DNA of 64,000 bases from Selenomonas sp. AB3002 (GTDB taxonomy: Bacteria > Bacillota > Negativicutes > Selenomonadales > Selenomonadaceae). Shown here one piece after another: positions 52,091 through 62,141 of the stretch. Every line of letters begins with the position of its first letter. Positions within the stretch are counted from its first letter, which is position 1. The stretch is taken from positions 1 through 64,000 of the forward strand of contig NZ_JNIO01000008.1 in NCBI RefSeq assembly GCF_000702545.1, written 5' to 3'. The notes beneath the pieces were generated by a model that saw only the letters and a program-made list of their open reading frames with translations, was not told where the DNA came from and ran no database searches. The position numbers and the translations under genes are program-made.

Positions 52091-52147
52091 CTTAGCCTGC
52101 CCCGCTTGCGGGGAAGGTGGCAGCCCGCAGGGCTGACGGAAGGGGGA
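52091..52147 (+). repeat. Intergenic repeat, copy A (before trpF)
   Basis: TTAGCCT, a CCCCGCTTGCGGGG hairpin, a second GC-rich hairpin and CGGAAGGGGG. The same architecture appears inverted at 52781-52835. It looks like a REP/BOX-type dispersed element. Confidence 0.6.
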
Positions 52148-52159
52148 GGAGGCTGTGAG

Positions 52160-52774
52160 ATGATAGTCAAGATATGCGGGATGAAGACAGAGGAGGCTGC
52201 CTTGGCGGCAGAAGCTGCCGGGGCTGATCTTTTGGGCTTTATCTTCTACAAGGGCAGCCGCCGCTATGTGGCGCCGGAGATTGTGAAAGAGATTTCCACC
52301 GGGATCAGGCATAGCAAGAGAGTGGGCGTCTTCGTGGATGCTCCCTTATCCGAAGTCAATGAGATTGCAGAGTTCTGCAGCCTTGATTACGTACAGCTGC
52401 ATGGCCATGAAGATGAGGCTTATGCCAGACGGGTAGCAAGGCCGGTCATCAAAGCTTACCGTTATGGAGATAACTTCAACGCTGATGAGGCCGGGCATTA
52501 TCCGGCAGAAATCATACTGCTGGACAGCTTTGTGAAAGGTGAGGCGGGAGGCACGGGCATGACCTTCGCCTGGCAGGAAGCCAGCCGGGAGGTGGCCAGC
52601 CTTGGGAAGCCCTTGCTGGTGGCAGGGGGGATTTCTGAGGAGAATCTTTCCGAGGTGGCGGAAACCTTTCATCCCTACGGCGTGGATGTGTCCGGCAGCC
52701 TGGAGGAGCAGGGAGAGAAATCAGTGAGGCTGATAACTTCCTTCCTGCGGGAGGCAGAGCGATGGCGGGGCTGA
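52160..52774 (+). CDS. trpF: Phosphoribosylanthranilate isomerase
   Basis: 204 residues, TIM barrel. VKICGMKTEEA (Cys catalytic base), FYKGSRRYVAPE, VQLHGHEDE, SFVKGEAGGTGMTF and VAGGISEENL are the family's phosphate and active-site segments. It converts phosphoribosylanthranilate to CdRP, third step of Trp synthesis. ATG 52160 follows GGAGG; an upstream in-frame extension runs through the repeat and is rejected. Confidence 0.93.
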   Translation: MIVKICGMKTEEAALAAEAAGADLLGFIFYKGSRRYVAPEIVKEISTGIRHSKRVGVFVDAPLSEVNEIAEFCSLDYVQLHGHEDEAYARRVARPVIKAYRYGDNFNADEAGHYPAEIILLDSFVKGEAGGTGMTFAWQEASREVASLGKPLLVAGGISEENLSEVAETFHPYGVDVSGSLEEQGEKSVRLITSFLREAERWRG

Positions 52775-52780
52775 AGGCCG

Positions 52781-52835
52781 TTCCCCCTTCCACCACTAGC
52801 GTGGTCCCCCTCCCCCGTAAACGGTGGAGGCTAAA
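52781..52835 (-). repeat. Intergenic repeat, copy B (after trpF, inverted)
   Basis: Read on the minus strand it gives TTAGCCT, a CCGTTTACGG hairpin, a second hairpin and GGAAGGGGG, matching copy A in order. It fills the gap between trpF and trpC. Confidence 0.6.
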
Positions 52836-52859
52836 TTAAAGACAGAGAGGTACAAGACC

Positions 52860-53669
52860 ATGAAAGATATATTAGCCGAGATTGTGGCAAAGAAAAAAGA
52901 GATTGTAAATGACGCCCGCAGGGAAATGCCTTTGACGGAAATCAAGGCCAGGCTGAATGAGGGCAAGGGGCAGTTCGGACATTTCCGCATGTCCCACAGC
53001 TTCCGCCAGCGGGATTGGAATCTGATTGCCGAGTGCAAGCTCCAGTCCCCGGCCAAGGGGAGGCTGAACAAGACCCACTCCGTGGTGGAGATGGCCCATA
53101 TCTATGAGGCCAACGGGGCGGCCATGCTGTCCGTCCACACTGACCCGCACTTCCTGGGCAGCAATGAATCCTTCAGGGAAGTGCGCCAGGCGGTGGAGCT
53201 TCCCCTGCTGCGGAAGGATTTCGTCATTGACGAGTATCAGCTCTATGAGGCCAGGCTCCTGGGGGCGGATGCGGTGCTGCTGATAGCCCGCATCCTTTCT
53301 CCCGCCCAGCTCAAGGAGTACCTTTACACCACCTGGAGCCTGGGCATGGATGCCTTGGTGGAGGTCCATGACGAAGAGGATATGGAGGCGGCTCTGTCCA
53401 CTCCTGCTGAGTACATCGGCATCAACAACCGCAATCTGGTGACCTTTGAGACAGATATCCAGAATACGCTGGAGCTGCTGCCCTATGTGACGGGGGAGCG
53501 CAGACTTATCAGCGAAAGCGGCGTCTTCACCCGGGAGGATGCGGAAATCCTGCAGCAGGCAGGCTGCAAGGGCATCCTGGTGGGGGAGGGACTGGTGAGG
53601 GCCAATGATATAGCCCGCCAGACCCGCCTGATGGCAAAGGTTGGAGAAAAGGCCGAGGCTTCGGCTTGA
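52860..53669 (+). CDS. trpC: Indole-3-glycerol phosphate synthase
   Basis: 269 residues. [14 protein letters not shown] (Glu, Lys), [38 protein letters not shown] and [13 protein letters not shown] are the catalytic and phosphate-binding segments. The usual IAEVKxxSPSKG reads [15 protein letters not shown] 52860 with GAGAGG upstream; an earlier GTG lies in the repeat. Makes indoleglycerol phosphate from CdRP. Confidence 0.93.
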   Translation: MKDILAEIVAKKKEIVNDARREMPLTEIKARLNEGKGQFGHFRMSHSFRQRDWNLIAECKLQSPAKGRLNKTHSVVEMAHIYEANGAAMLSVHTDPHFLGSNESFREVRQAVELPLLRKDFVIDEYQLYEARLLGADAVLLIARILSPAQLKEYLYTTWSLGMDALVEVHDEEDMEAALSTPAEYIGINNRNLVTFETDIQNTLELLPYVTGERRLISESGVFTREDAEILQQAGCKGILVGEGLVRANDIARQTRLMAKVGEKAEASA

Positions 53670-53695
53670 CTATATTAGGAAATGAGGAATATCTG

Positions 53696-54880
53696 ATGAA
53701 TACCAAGGGCAGATTTGGCAAGTTTGGCGGACAGTACGTGCCGGAAATCGTGATGCCGGCTCTGAATGAGCTGGAGGAAGCTTATCTCAAATACAAAGAG
53801 GATCCTGAGTTCCAGGAGGAGTTCAGGAGCTACCTGCGGGAGTATGCAGGACGTCCCACCAATCTCTACTATGCAGAGCGGCTGACAAAGCACTATGGCA
53901 GGGCCAGGATTTTCCTCAAGCGGGAAGACCTGCTGCATACAGGCGCCCACAAGATCAACAACGCCCTGGGCCAGGCTCTTCTGGCCAAGCGCATGGGCAA
54001 GAAGCGGGTGGTGGCTGAGACAGGCGCAGGCCAGCACGGCGTGGCCACGGCTACCGTGGCAGCCCTTTTCGGTATGGAATGCCACGTATTCATGGGGGCG
54101 GTGGATGTGGAACGCCAGAAGCTCAATGTGTTCCGCATGAAGCTCCTGGGAGCCAAGGTCATTCCCGTTTCCTCTGGCACCGGCACTCTGAAGGATGCCA
54201 CCAGTGAGGCCATCCGCTACTGGGCTACCAATATCCAGGACACCCACTACATCATCGGTTCTGCCGTGGGGCCCCATCCTTATCCGGCCATGGTCAGGGA
54301 TTTCCAGAAATGCATTGGCGAGGAAATCCGCCAGCAGTCCGTGGAGAAGCTGGGGGGGCTGCCGGATTATGTGGTGGCCTGCGTGGGCGGCGGCAGCAAT
54401 GCCATCGGAACCTTCTATGACTTCCGTGATGATAAGTCAGTGAAGAAAATCGGCGTAGAGGCCGGCGGCCGGGGTGAGGCTGCCGGGGACAACGCCAAGA
54501 CCCTGTCCGGCACCGGTGAGCCGGGCATCCTGCACGGGGCTTTCAGTTATCTCCTGCAGGACGACGACGGCCAGGTGGTGGAGGCCTACAGCATTTCTGC
54601 CGGCCTGGATTATCCCGGGGTAGGCCCGGAGCATTCCTTCTACAAGGACAGCGGCGTGGCCCAGTATGTATCTGTCACCGATGAGGAGGCATTGGCGGCC
54701 TTCCAGCGCCTCTCCGGCATCGAGGGCATCATCCCTGCGGTGGAGAGCTCCCATGCCCTGGCATATCTGGAGAAGCTGATGCCTGAGACCAGCCCGGAGG
54801 AAACCGTAGTGGTGACTCTTTCAGGACGTGGGGACAAGGATGTGCAGATGGTGGCAAAGGTATTGGGGGAGGAAGCATGA
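53696..54880 (+). CDS. trpB: Tryptophan synthase beta chain
   Basis: 394 residues. PLP lysine is Lys86 in [22 protein letters not shown] binds the cofactor phosphate; [13 protein letters not shown] is the family start, so ATG 53696 is chosen over a longer frame that overlaps trpC. It joins indole and Ser to make Trp. Ends in ATGA overlap with trpA. Confidence 0.96.
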   Translation: MNTKGRFGKFGGQYVPEIVMPALNELEEAYLKYKEDPEFQEEFRSYLREYAGRPTNLYYAERLTKHYGRARIFLKREDLLHTGAHKINNALGQALLAKRMGKKRVVAETGAGQHGVATATVAALFGMECHVFMGAVDVERQKLNVFRMKLLGAKVIPVSSGTGTLKDATSEAIRYWATNIQDTHYIIGSAVGPHPYPAMVRDFQKCIGEEIRQQSVEKLGGLPDYVVACVGGGSNAIGTFYDFRDDKSVKKIGVEAGGRGEAAGDNAKTLSGTGEPGILHGAFSYLLQDDDGQVVEAYSISAGLDYPGVGPEHSFYKDSGVAQYVSVTDEEALAAFQRLSGIEGIIPAVESSHALAYLEKLMPETSPEETVVVTLSGRGDKDVQMVAKVLGEEA

Positions 54881-55674
54881 TGGCTACGAGGCTGGAAAAT
54901 AAATTCGCAGAGCTGAAAGACCAGGGCCGCAAGGCGCTGATCATCTATATCACCGCCGGCATGCCCGATGCAGCCGGCACCATCGAGGCAGTGCGCCGGG
55001 CTGTGGAAGCCGGGGCGGACATCATCGAGCTGGGAGTGCCCTTCTCTGACCCCATGGCAGACGGTCCTGTCATCCAGACTGCTTCTGTGGAGGCATTGAA
55101 GCATGGTATGACCCTGCCCAAGGTTTTTGAAATCGTGAGGGAGATCCGCAAGTTCTCCGAGGTTCCCCTGGTGGCCATGGGCTACATCAACCAGATGCAC
55201 CACTACGGCTTTGAACGCTTCGTGGAAGATGCCATGGCAGCAGGCATGGACGGCCTCATTGCCCCTGATGTGCCCCATGAGGAGGCCGGGGACATGAGGA
55301 AGATAGCTGCTGCTCACAGCTTCCACTTCATGGAGTTCGTCACTCCCGGCACCACAGGGGAGCGCATGAGCGCCACCTGCACCGAAGCCACCGGCTTCGT
55401 GTACTGTGTGTCCAACTACGGTGTCACCGGGGTGAAGGAGATTGACTACAGCGTCATTGGCAGAGTCTGCGCCGAGGCCCGCAAGCATACAAAGGTTCCT
55501 CTGGCCATCGGCTTTGGCATCGGCACCCCGGAGGCGGCTGCGGCGGCTGCTGCCCATGCAGACGGGGTCATCGTGGGCAGTGCCGTGGTGAAGCGCTTGC
55601 TGGACGGCCGGCAGGACGAGGCCATGGAGCTAATCGGCAATATGCGCAAGGCTCTGGACAAGGCTTTTGGCTGA
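54877..55674 (+). CDS. trpA: Tryptophan synthase alpha chain
   Basis: 265 residues. [18 protein letters not shown] (Glu and Asp catalytic), [12 protein letters not shown] and [11 protein letters not shown] are diagnostic. It releases indole from indoleglycerol phosphate and channels it to TrpB. Overlaps trpB by four bases. Confidence 0.96.
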   Translation: MMATRLENKFAELKDQGRKALIIYITAGMPDAAGTIEAVRRAVEAGADIIELGVPFSDPMADGPVIQTASVEALKHGMTLPKVFEIVREIRKFSEVPLVAMGYINQMHHYGFERFVEDAMAAGMDGLIAPDVPHEEAGDMRKIAAAHSFHFMEFVTPGTTGERMSATCTEATGFVYCVSNYGVTGVKEIDYSVIGRVCAEARKHTKVPLAIGFGIGTPEAAAAAAAHADGVIVGSAVVKRLLDGRQDEAMELIGNMRKALDKAFG

Positions 55675-55749
55675 GGTCCTGACAGGAAAATCCTGCTCTC
55701 ATGACGAATACTCCTGCATGTGGATTTTTGACAGACAGGAGGCAGCAAG

Positions 55750-56052
55750 ATGAGCATTTTTGAGGATTTTGAGAACAAGAAGAAAATAAATATGCAGGAT
55801 GACCCGGTGGAGCTTTTGAAGAAAGTAAGGGTCAAGGATGGCAACCTCATCACCCGCCGCCATGGCCGCCACACCCAGGAAATCCTGGCAAAGTACAATC
55901 AGTCTATTATCCAGTATCAGGAATATATGCGCAGTCACGATGACAACAGGGAGCAGCGGGTTATGCTGTACTCCGAGATCAAGACCCTGGGGTGGGTGCT
56001 GGGCAAGCCTGAGAAGGATATCATCAAGGATATCAATACTGCCAAAGTTTAG
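55750..56052 (+). CDS. Small helical protein inside the trp operon
   Basis: 100 residues, charged and helical (DDPVELLKKVRVKDGNLITR). Not chorismate mutase: the expected Arg/Lys/Glu pattern is absent. It lies between trpA and trpE with only short gaps, so it is likely co-transcribed. No family recognised; a role in Trp metabolism is unproven. GGAGG before the ATG. Confidence 0.66.
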   Translation: MSIFEDFENKKKINMQDDPVELLKKVRVKDGNLITRRHGRHTQEILAKYNQSIIQYQEYMRSHDDNREQRVMLYSEIKTLGWVLGKPEKDIIKDINTAKV

Positions 56053-56057
56053 GGGCG

Positions 56058-57560
56058 ATGTCTATGGAGCTGAAGCCTTCAAGAGAAGAATTCGTAAGCA
56101 TGTCTGAAAGGGCAAATCTCATTGCCCTTTCTACGGAAATAAATATGGATATGGATACCCCGGTATCGGTCTATGCCAAGCTGGTGGAGGGCAGCCGGGG
56201 ATATATCCTGGAGTCGGTGGATACCACCCACCAGCAGTTCGGCAGGTACTCCTTCATAGGAGCGGAGCCCTTCGTGCGTCTCCAGGTCTTCAAGGACCAC
56301 CTCATGGTGCAGCAGGACGATGTCATGCGCTGCATACAGGGGGAGCCGGTGGCGGCTCTGAAGGAGTATATGAGGGAGTTCCGTCCCCTGCTGACAGATG
56401 AACTGCCCTTGGTGAACGGGGGACTGGTAGGCTATTTCAACTACGAGATAGCCGCTGTCTTTGACCGGGTGCGGGGCCTCTCCATTGGGGAAAATGAGAT
56501 TCTGGGCCAGTTCATGATCTGCCGCCTGCTGGTGGTCTTTGATGCTCTGAAGAACTCTGCCAGGTTAGTGTATCTGGCAGAGTCCCAGGGCAGGGAAGCG
56601 GCGGAGGCCTACGACGAAGCTGTCGCTCGCATGGAAGAGGTGGTGAAATGCCTGGAGGGGCCTGTGCCCCGTACTGCTGCAGAAGAAAAGCAGAGGGAGC
56701 AGAAGCTGGACTTCCAGGCTCTCTATGGTCAGGCACCAAAGGATTTCCTGGAGGCTATCGGCAAGGCCAAGGAGCATATCTTTGCCGGGGATATCTTTCA
56801 GGTAGTGCCTTCCCGGCAGTTCCGGGCGTCCATCACCAAGCCCTGCTTCCATTTCTACCGCAGGCTGCGTCAGGTGAATCCCTCTCCCTATATGTTCTAT
56901 CTGGACTTCGGCCCGGTGAAGCTGGTGGGAGCGTCTCCAGAGATGCTGGTGAAGGTGGCGGGGAGGACGGTCTATACGTATCCAATTGCAGGTACCAGGC
57001 GCAGGGGAGGCAGCCTCAGGGAGGACGAGGCGCTTTCTGTTGAGCTGAAGGCCGACGAAAAGGAATGTGCTGAGCATTCCATGCTGGTGGACCTGGCCCG
57101 CAACGATCTGGGCCGCATCAGCGAGGCTGGCACTGTGCGGGTGACGAAGCTGAAGGAAGTGGAATACTTCAGCCATGTCATGCACATGGTATCAGAAGTG
57201 CAGGGAAAGCTCAGGCAGGAGTACGCTCCCATGGATGTGCTGCGGGCTACCTTTCCTGCAGGCACCGTCAGCGGGGCGCCGAAGCTCCGGGCCATGGAGA
57301 TCATCAATGAACTGGAGCCTGTGCGGCGTGGGTCCTATTCCGGCACTGTGGGCTATATGGACTTTGCCGGGAATATGGACATGTGCATCACTTTGCGCAC
57401 CATGCGCATCGAAAAGGACAGGGAAGCGGTCATTCAGTCCGGTGCGGGCATTGTGGCTGATTCCGTGCCGGAGAAGGAATATCAGGAAATCCTGCAGAAG
57501 TCCAGGGCGCTCTTTGAAGTAGTGGAGGAGGTGGAAAACGGTGATATTGCTTTTAGATAA
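56058..57560 (+). CDS. trpE: Anthranilate synthase component I
   Basis: 500 residues. The N-terminal ESVDTTHQQFGRYSFIGAEP contains the Trp feedback-site Ser/Gly region. The C-terminal chorismate-binding core shows FQVVPSRQFRA, PSPYMFYLDFG, GASPEMLVKV, PIAGTRRRG, HSMLVDLARNDLGRI, TFPAGTVSGAPK and QSGAGIVADSVPEKEY. Starts six bases after the preceding gene and overlaps trpG by 20 bases. Confidence 0.96.
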   Translation: MSMELKPSREEFVSMSERANLIALSTEINMDMDTPVSVYAKLVEGSRGYILESVDTTHQQFGRYSFIGAEPFVRLQVFKDHLMVQQDDVMRCIQGEPVAALKEYMREFRPLLTDELPLVNGGLVGYFNYEIAAVFDRVRGLSIGENEILGQFMICRLLVVFDALKNSARLVYLAESQGREAAEAYDEAVARMEEVVKCLEGPVPRTAAEEKQREQKLDFQALYGQAPKDFLEAIGKAKEHIFAGDIFQVVPSRQFRASITKPCFHFYRRLRQVNPSPYMFYLDFGPVKLVGASPEMLVKVAGRTVYTYPIAGTRRRGGSLREDEALSVELKADEKECAEHSMLVDLARNDLGRISEAGTVRVTKLKEVEYFSHVMHMVSEVQGKLRQEYAPMDVLRATFPAGTVSGAPKLRAMEIINELEPVRRGSYSGTVGYMDFAGNMDMCITLRTMRIEKDREAVIQSGAGIVADSVPEKEYQEILQKSRALFEVVEEVENGDIAFR

Positions 57561-58116
57561 CTACGATTCCTTCACTTACAATGTATATCAGCTGCTTTCG
57601 GAACTGGGGGCGGAGGTAGAGGTCATCCGCCACGACAAGATCACGGTGGATGAAATCCGCAGGAAAGGCTATGAGGCCATGGTCATCTCCCCCGGTCCCG
57701 GGGTGCCAAAGGACGCAGGCATCAGCGAGGAGGCTGTCCGTGAGCTGGGGAAGGACTTGCCCATCCTGGGCATCTGCCTGGGTCATCAGGCCATTGGCGA
57801 GGTATACGGCGGCAAGGTGGTGCGGGCTGGCGAGATCGTCCATGGCAAGCCGTCTCCCATCCATCATAATGGCAAGGGCCTCTATGAAGGTCTGCCCCAG
57901 GATACGCCTGTGGCCCGCTATCATTCTCTGATAGTGGAGAGGGAAAGCCTGCCGGACTGCCTGGAAGTCACCAGCGAGCTCTCTGATGGCATCATCATGG
58001 GGCTCAGGCACAGGGAATATCCGGTGGAGGGCATCCAGTTCCACCCGGAATCCATCCTCACACCAGAGGGGCACAGGATGCTGCAGAACTTCCTTGGGCA
58101 ACTTAAGAAAATGTAA
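57541..58116 (+). CDS. trpG: Anthranilate synthase component II (glutamine amidotransferase)
   Basis: 191 residues, class I amidotransferase: Cys79 nucleophile in GICLGHQAIGE, His-x-Glu in FHPESILT. MILLLDNYDSFTYN is the family start; the codon is GTG. It passes ammonia to TrpE and may also serve folate synthesis (PabA). It is the last trp gene here; no trpD follows. Confidence 0.95.
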   Translation: MILLLDNYDSFTYNVYQLLSELGAEVEVIRHDKITVDEIRRKGYEAMVISPGPGVPKDAGISEEAVRELGKDLPILGICLGHQAIGEVYGGKVVRAGEIVHGKPSPIHHNGKGLYEGLPQDTPVARYHSLIVERESLPDCLEVTSELSDGIIMGLRHREYPVEGIQFHPESILTPEGHRMLQNFLGQLKKM

Positions 58117-58160
58117 CTTTGTAACATAATTTTTGCCTTTCTGAATATTCCATGCAGGAA

Positions 58161-58189
58161 TTTTTCAGATTCTCGCGGAATAATATAAT
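58161..58189 (+). promoter_or_regulatory. Possible promoter upstream of the 58245 gene
   Basis: TATAAT at 58184-58189 with a weak TTTTTC -35 box 17 bases upstream. About 55 bases before the TTG start. Confidence 0.5.
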
Positions 58190-58244
58190 CATAGAGAATC
58201 GGGGTAACGAGGGATGATTCAGTGACGAAAGCGAGGAGATAGGC

Positions 58245-58700
58245 TTGGAGAAATTCTACCGATGGCTGCTGTCTAGCGAATGGTCGGAGCGTTTGAAGGC
58301 TTATGCTTACATCGAAACGGATTTGCGGCTTCGGGATTGTTATGTCCTGAATGATGACAAATGGAATGATATGAAGATGCTGGTGGGCCAGATACTCTCC
58401 ATACATTTCAAGAAGTATCCCGCTGAGAGCGTATTGGATTTTTCAGAGCGGATCGTCAGGCTCTATGAAGTGCTGATAAGGCCCCTGTCTGAGGAGCAGA
58501 GCAAGCATCACCGTTTCACCATGAAACTGTTGATGGATATTTACGACGAGGATGATAAGGCAGCTCAGCAGGAAATCCGCCAGTATTTCGTGCGGAAAGA
58601 CCTTGATGAGAATAAATCAGTTCTGGAAAGCCTGTTCAACTGTTATGAAGCGATGATGGAGCGCGTGCGCAGCCGCTATCAGATGACTGCCATGGCCTAG
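58245..58700 (+). CDS. Uncharacterised helical protein (151 aa)
   Basis: All-helical and charged (WLLSSEWSERLKAYAYIETD, HHRFTMKLLMDIYDEDDKAA). TTG start seven bases after GAGGAG. Its TAG stop forms the left edge of the MITE-like element, so the element may have supplied the stop. Family not recognised. Confidence 0.66.
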   Translation: MEKFYRWLLSSEWSERLKAYAYIETDLRLRDCYVLNDDKWNDMKMLVGQILSIHFKKYPAESVLDFSERIVRLYEVLIRPLSEEQSKHHRFTMKLLMDIYDEDDKAAQQEIRQYFVRKDLDENKSVLESLFNCYEAMMERVRSRYQMTAMA

Positions 58701-58863
58701 GGCGTGTTGATTAATTCACTAAGCCCATCTTCACGGGTCTTGACTGTCCCTGCTTCGTTGACAAATCCTCGACATAGCACCGCTATGCCTCCGGTTTGTC
58801 GCCTTGCAATGGACAGCCAATCCCCGCAAATCTAGGCCAAGTTCATTTAATCAACACGCCCTA
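58698..58863. mobile_element. MITE-like palindromic element with TA ends
   Basis: Perfect 17-bp inverted ends, TAGGGCGTGTTGATTAA at left and its complement ending CACGCCCTA at right, bound about 165 bp. The interior is also an imperfect palindrome (GACTGTCC/GGACAGCC, CATAGCA/GCTATG), so the RNA would fold as one long hairpin. The flanking TA fits IS630/Tc1-mariner-type target duplication. No transposase; it would be moved in trans. Confidence 0.76.
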
Positions 58864-58880
58864 ATGCGCTGACCATAAGA

Positions 58881-58913
58881 TGTGCCGGAGGAGACCTTCG
58901 GCACATTTTCTTT
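58881..58913 (+). terminator. Terminator before clpB
   Basis: A 7-bp TGTGCCG/CGGCACA stem with an 11-base loop and a TTTTCTTT tail. It separates the trp-side genes from clpB. Confidence 0.75.
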
Positions 58914-58915
58914 AT

Positions 58916-58973
58916 CAATAAGGTCAAAAAGTCAAGAAAATCATTTGACTTTTTGACCTTATTGTGTTTTAAT
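58916..58973 (+). promoter_or_regulatory. clpB promoter with a 20-bp palindromic operator
   Basis: CAATAAGGTCAAAAAGTCAA (58916) and its exact complement at 58945-58964 are 9 bases apart. The right arm contains TTGACT (58945), and TTTAAT (58968) lies 17 bases on, a fair promoter. The arm-N9-arm layout recalls CIRCE, but the sequence is not CIRCE. The GTCAA words recall CtsR boxes, but the spacing (8 rather than 10) does not match. A stress repressor site is inferred. Confidence 0.72.
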
Positions 58974-59025
58974 GAGTACATAAGGAATTGAAATCACTCT
59001 TGCAATCAAGATTGGAGGCATATAT

Positions 59026-61599
59026 ATGGGACAGGAAAAATTCACGGCCCGCACTTTGGCGGCCTTGCAGTCGGCACAGCAGCTGGCTGCCATGAAATAT
59101 CATCAGGAAATCACTTCGGCCCATGTGCTGCTGGCGCTGGCCAAGGAGCCGGAGGGGCTTTTGGCCACTATCTTTGAGGACTGCCAGACGGATCTGCCTT
59201 TGCTGAAGGCCAAGCTGGAGCAGGTGCTCAGCAAGATTCCCGGGGTGAAGGGCACGGACCGCCTCTCTATGGGCATGGATATGGTGCGAGTGCTGGGCAG
59301 GGCGGAGGAACTTTCCAAGTCCATGAAGGACGAGTATGTTTCCACCGAGCATCTGCTGCTGGCTCTGGTGACGGACGGCTCAGAAGAAGTGCAGTCTGTC
59401 TGTCGGGAGTTCAAGCTCACCAAGAGCCGCATTCAGGACTCCATCAAGAAGAACCGCAAGCAGAATGTCACCAGCGATAACCCTGAGGAGGGCTACAAGT
59501 CTCTGGAGAAATACGGCCGGGATCTAACAGACCTGGCCCGCCATGGCAAGCTGGACCCGGTGATTGGCCGTGATGAGGAAATCAGGAGGACTATCGAAAT
59601 CCTCTCCCGCCGCACCAAGAACAACCCGGTGCTCATCGGTGAGCCTGGCGTGGGCAAGACCGCCATTGTAGAGGGGCTGGCCCGCCGCATTGTGGCAGGG
59701 GACGTGCCGGAATCCCTGAAGAACAAGACCCTTTATTCCCTGGATATGGGCGCTTTGGTGGCAGGAGCCAAGTTCCGCGGGGAATTCGAGGAAAGGCTCA
59801 AGGGCGTGCTGAATGAGATTGCCAAGTCCGACGGGCAGATTCTCCTTTTCATCGATGAAGTGCATACGGTAGTGGGGGCAGGTGCTGCCGAGGGGGCTAT
59901 GGACGCAGGCAATATCCTGAAGCCCATGCTGGCCCGGGGCGAGCTGCGCTGCATTGGTGCCACCACCCTCAATGAGTACAGGAAGTATATCGAGAAGGAT
60001 ACCGCACTGGAGCGCCGCTTCCAGCCTGTGCTGGTGGGCCAGCCCAGCGTGGAGGACACCATCTCCATCTTGCGCGGGCTCAAGGAGCGCTATGAGGTGC
60101 ATCATGGGGTGCGCATCCGTGATGCGGCTCTGGTGGCGGCAGCCACTTTGTCTGACAGGTATATTTCCGACAGGTTCCTGCCGGATAAGGCCATCGACCT
60201 GGTGGATGAAGCTGCTGCCAAGATGCGCACGGAAATCGAGTCCATGCCCGGTCCCCTGGATGAACTGCGCCGCAAGATCATGCAGCTGGAAATCGAGGAA
60301 CAGGCTTTGAACAAGGAGACTGACGAGGCTTCCAAGGAGAAACTGCAGGGCATCCGTGAGGAAAAGGCCCAGCTCCAGCAGCAGGAGAAGGAACTGCAGG
60401 CCAAGTGGGAAAGCGAGAAACAGGCTATCCTGCGGGTCAGGGCCATCAAGAAGGAGATCGACGAGGTAAACGGCCAGATGGAGGCCGCCGAGCGGGCCTA
60501 TGACCTGAACCGCTTATCGGAGCTGAAATACGGCAAGCTGCCCCAGCTGCAGAAGACCCTGCAGGAGGAGGAAGCTGCTATTGCCGCCCGCGCCCAGGGT
60601 GAGCAGCTCTTGAAGGAAGAAGTGGGGGAGGAAGATATCGCCAAGGTGGTGAGCCGCTGGACGGGCATTCCCGTGTCCAAGATGCTCACGGGCGAGAGGG
60701 AGAAGCTGATTCATCTGGAAGATGTGCTCCATGAGCGGGTGGTGGGCCAGGACGAGGCAGTGAAGGCTGTCAGTGAAGCTATCCTGCGGGCCCGGGCCGG
60801 CATCAAGGACCCCAACCGTCCCATCGGTTCCTTCATCTTCCTGGGCCCCACGGGGGTGGGCAAGACGGAACTGGCCAAGACTTTGGCAGAGGCTCTTTTT
60901 GACGATGAGCGCAGCATGATCCGCATTGATATGTCCGAGTACATGGAGAAGCACTCTGTGGCAAGGCTCATCGGTGCGCCTCCGGGCTATGTGGGTTACG
61001 ATGAGGGTGGTCAGCTGACGGAAGCTGTGCGTCGTCGTCCCTATAGCGTCATCCTGTTGGACGAGATAGAGAAAGCACATCGTGATGTGTTCAACGTGCT
61101 CCTGCAGATCCTGGACGATGGTCGCCTCACTGATGGCAAGGGCCGGGTGGTGAACTTCAAGAACACAGTCATCATCATGACCAGCAATCTGGGTTCCCAT
61201 GAAATCCTCAACAAGGATTACGAGGAGGCCAAGGGGGCGGTGAAGGAACTGCTGAAGGAATACTTCCGTCCCGAGTTCCTGAACCGGGTGGATGACACCA
61301 TCGTCTTCAAGGCCCTGGAAAAGGAGCAGGTAAAGGGCATCGCTGCCATCCTCTTGAAAGCCCTGGACAAGCGCCTGGAGAAGCAGGTGGGAATCACCCT
61401 CACCTGGAGCGAAGAGGCTCTGGACACTCTGGCAGACAAGGGCTTCGACCCCAACTTCGGTGCCCGCCCCCTGAGGAGGCTCCTGACCCATACGGTGGAG
61501 ACAGAGCTTTCCAAGGAAATCATCAAAGGCGAAGTGCAGGAAGGGGATACGGTAAGGATCGAGGCAGAAAACGGCGAGTTCGTGTTCAGGAAAAGCTGA
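59026..61599 (+). CDS. clpB: ATP-dependent disaggregase ClpB
   Basis: 857 residues, the normal length. N-terminal Clp repeat domain (about 1-145), AAA1 with GEPGVGKT and [13 protein letters not shown], a middle coiled coil (about 410-525), AAA2 with GPTGVGKT and LLDEIEKAH, and the C-terminal GARPLRRLL. It extracts proteins from aggregates with DnaK. GGAGG precedes ATG 59026. The palindrome upstream suggests heat-shock control. Confidence 0.97.
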   Translation: MGQEKFTARTLAALQSAQQLAAMKYHQEITSAHVLLALAKEPEGLLATIFEDCQTDLPLLKAKLEQVLSKIPGVKGTDRLSMGMDMVRVLGRAEELSKSMKDEYVSTEHLLLALVTDGSEEVQSVCREFKLTKSRIQDSIKKNRKQNVTSDNPEEGYKSLEKYGRDLTDLARHGKLDPVIGRDEEIRRTIEILSRRTKNNPVLIGEPGVGKTAIVEGLARRIVAGDVPESLKNKTLYSLDMGALVAGAKFRGEFEERLKGVLNEIAKSDGQILLFIDEVHTVVGAGAAEGAMDAGNILKPMLARGELRCIGATTLNEYRKYIEKDTALERRFQPVLVGQPSVEDTISILRGLKERYEVHHGVRIRDAALVAAATLSDRYISDRFLPDKAIDLVDEAAAKMRTEIESMPGPLDELRRKIMQLEIEEQALNKETDEASKEKLQGIREEKAQLQQQEKELQAKWESEKQAILRVRAIKKEIDEVNGQMEAAERAYDLNRLSELKYGKLPQLQKTLQEEEAAIAARAQGEQLLKEEVGEEDIAKVVSRWTGIPVSKMLTGEREKLIHLEDVLHERVVGQDEAVKAVSEAILRARAGIKDPNRPIGSFIFLGPTGVGKTELAKTLAEALFDDERSMIRIDMSEYMEKHSVARLIGAPPGYVGYDEGGQLTEAVRRRPYSVILLDEIEKAHRDVFNVLLQILDDGRLTDGKGRVVNFKNTVIIMTSNLGSHEILNKDYEEAKGAVKELLKEYFRPEFLNRVDDTIVFKALEKEQVKGIAAILLKALDKRLEKQVGITLTWSEEALDTLADKGFDPNFGARPLRRLLTHTVETELSKEIIKGEVQEGDTVRIEAENGEFVFRKS

Positions 61600-61633
61600 G
61601 ACCGCCATTACAATAGAATGAAGGTTGATTTCG

Positions 61634-61673
61634 CTGGTTTGTTCTATTATACTGGAACAAACCAGTATTTTTT
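61634..61673 (+). terminator. clpB terminator
   Basis: An 11-bp perfect stem, CTGGTTTGTTC with its complement at 61655, followed by TATTTTTTG. Confidence 0.88.
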
Positions 61674-61689
61674 GTCTCAGGGGTGACAT

Positions 61690-61843
61690 TTACCTTGCTT
61701 TTCCAATTGGTCACGCAGTGAGTGACCAATTGAGTTGGACACATTATCGTATGCTACTGAAGGTCGAAAATGAGCAGGAACGGGATTTTTATGCTCAGGA
61801 GTGTGCTAAATCAGGTTGGAGCACTCGTCAGTTGGAACGGTAG
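61690..61843 (+). pseudogene. Remnant of a DUF1016 (YhcG-type) nuclease gene
   Basis: About 50 codons, LSWTHYRMLLKVENEQERDF and SGWSTRQLER, match the conserved N-terminal signature of DUF1016/YhcG PDDEXK proteins (LSWSHYR.LL.v.n...R.fY...). The frame stops there and nothing downstream continues it, so only a fragment remains. Confidence 0.65.
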
Positions 61844-62141
61844 AGGATTGAGGAAAGGGATATTTGATTTTGTCGTTGCTGGCAGGAGAAAGGGGAGCTG
61901 ATGTAGAAGTAAACACAAACTAGGACGTTTGTAGACCGATAGTGGAAAGGAGGCTTTCATCATGTACGGCAGTGAAGTTCTTCGTGTGCCTGCCTTCATC
62001 CCCCCATAGGAAACGAATGTCCGTTAGAGAGATACAGAATAGATGGTTTATTAAGTTGTGGAAAAAATCATATCAAGATTTGCAGCCCTGCGGCAATGCC
62101 GGAGGGTGATTTGTGTTGTTTTTAACAGGGAGGTTTTACAG
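61844..62141. other. Gap with gene debris, no confident gene
   Basis: I see no full gene here. A tiny frame at 61962 (MYGSEVLRVPAFIPP) after AAAGGAGG is the only start-like feature. The neighbouring DUF1016 fragment suggests an eroded locus. Confidence 0.5.

Noticed and set aside
55750-56052. Chorismate mutase in the trp operon
   Set aside because: Length is right, but the Arg/Lys/Glu/Gln active-site pattern of AroQ is absent.
58916-58964. CIRCE or CtsR operator upstream of clpB
   Set aside because: CIRCE needs TTAGCACTC-N9-GAGTGCTAA, and CtsR heptads need a 10-bp step. Neither is met.
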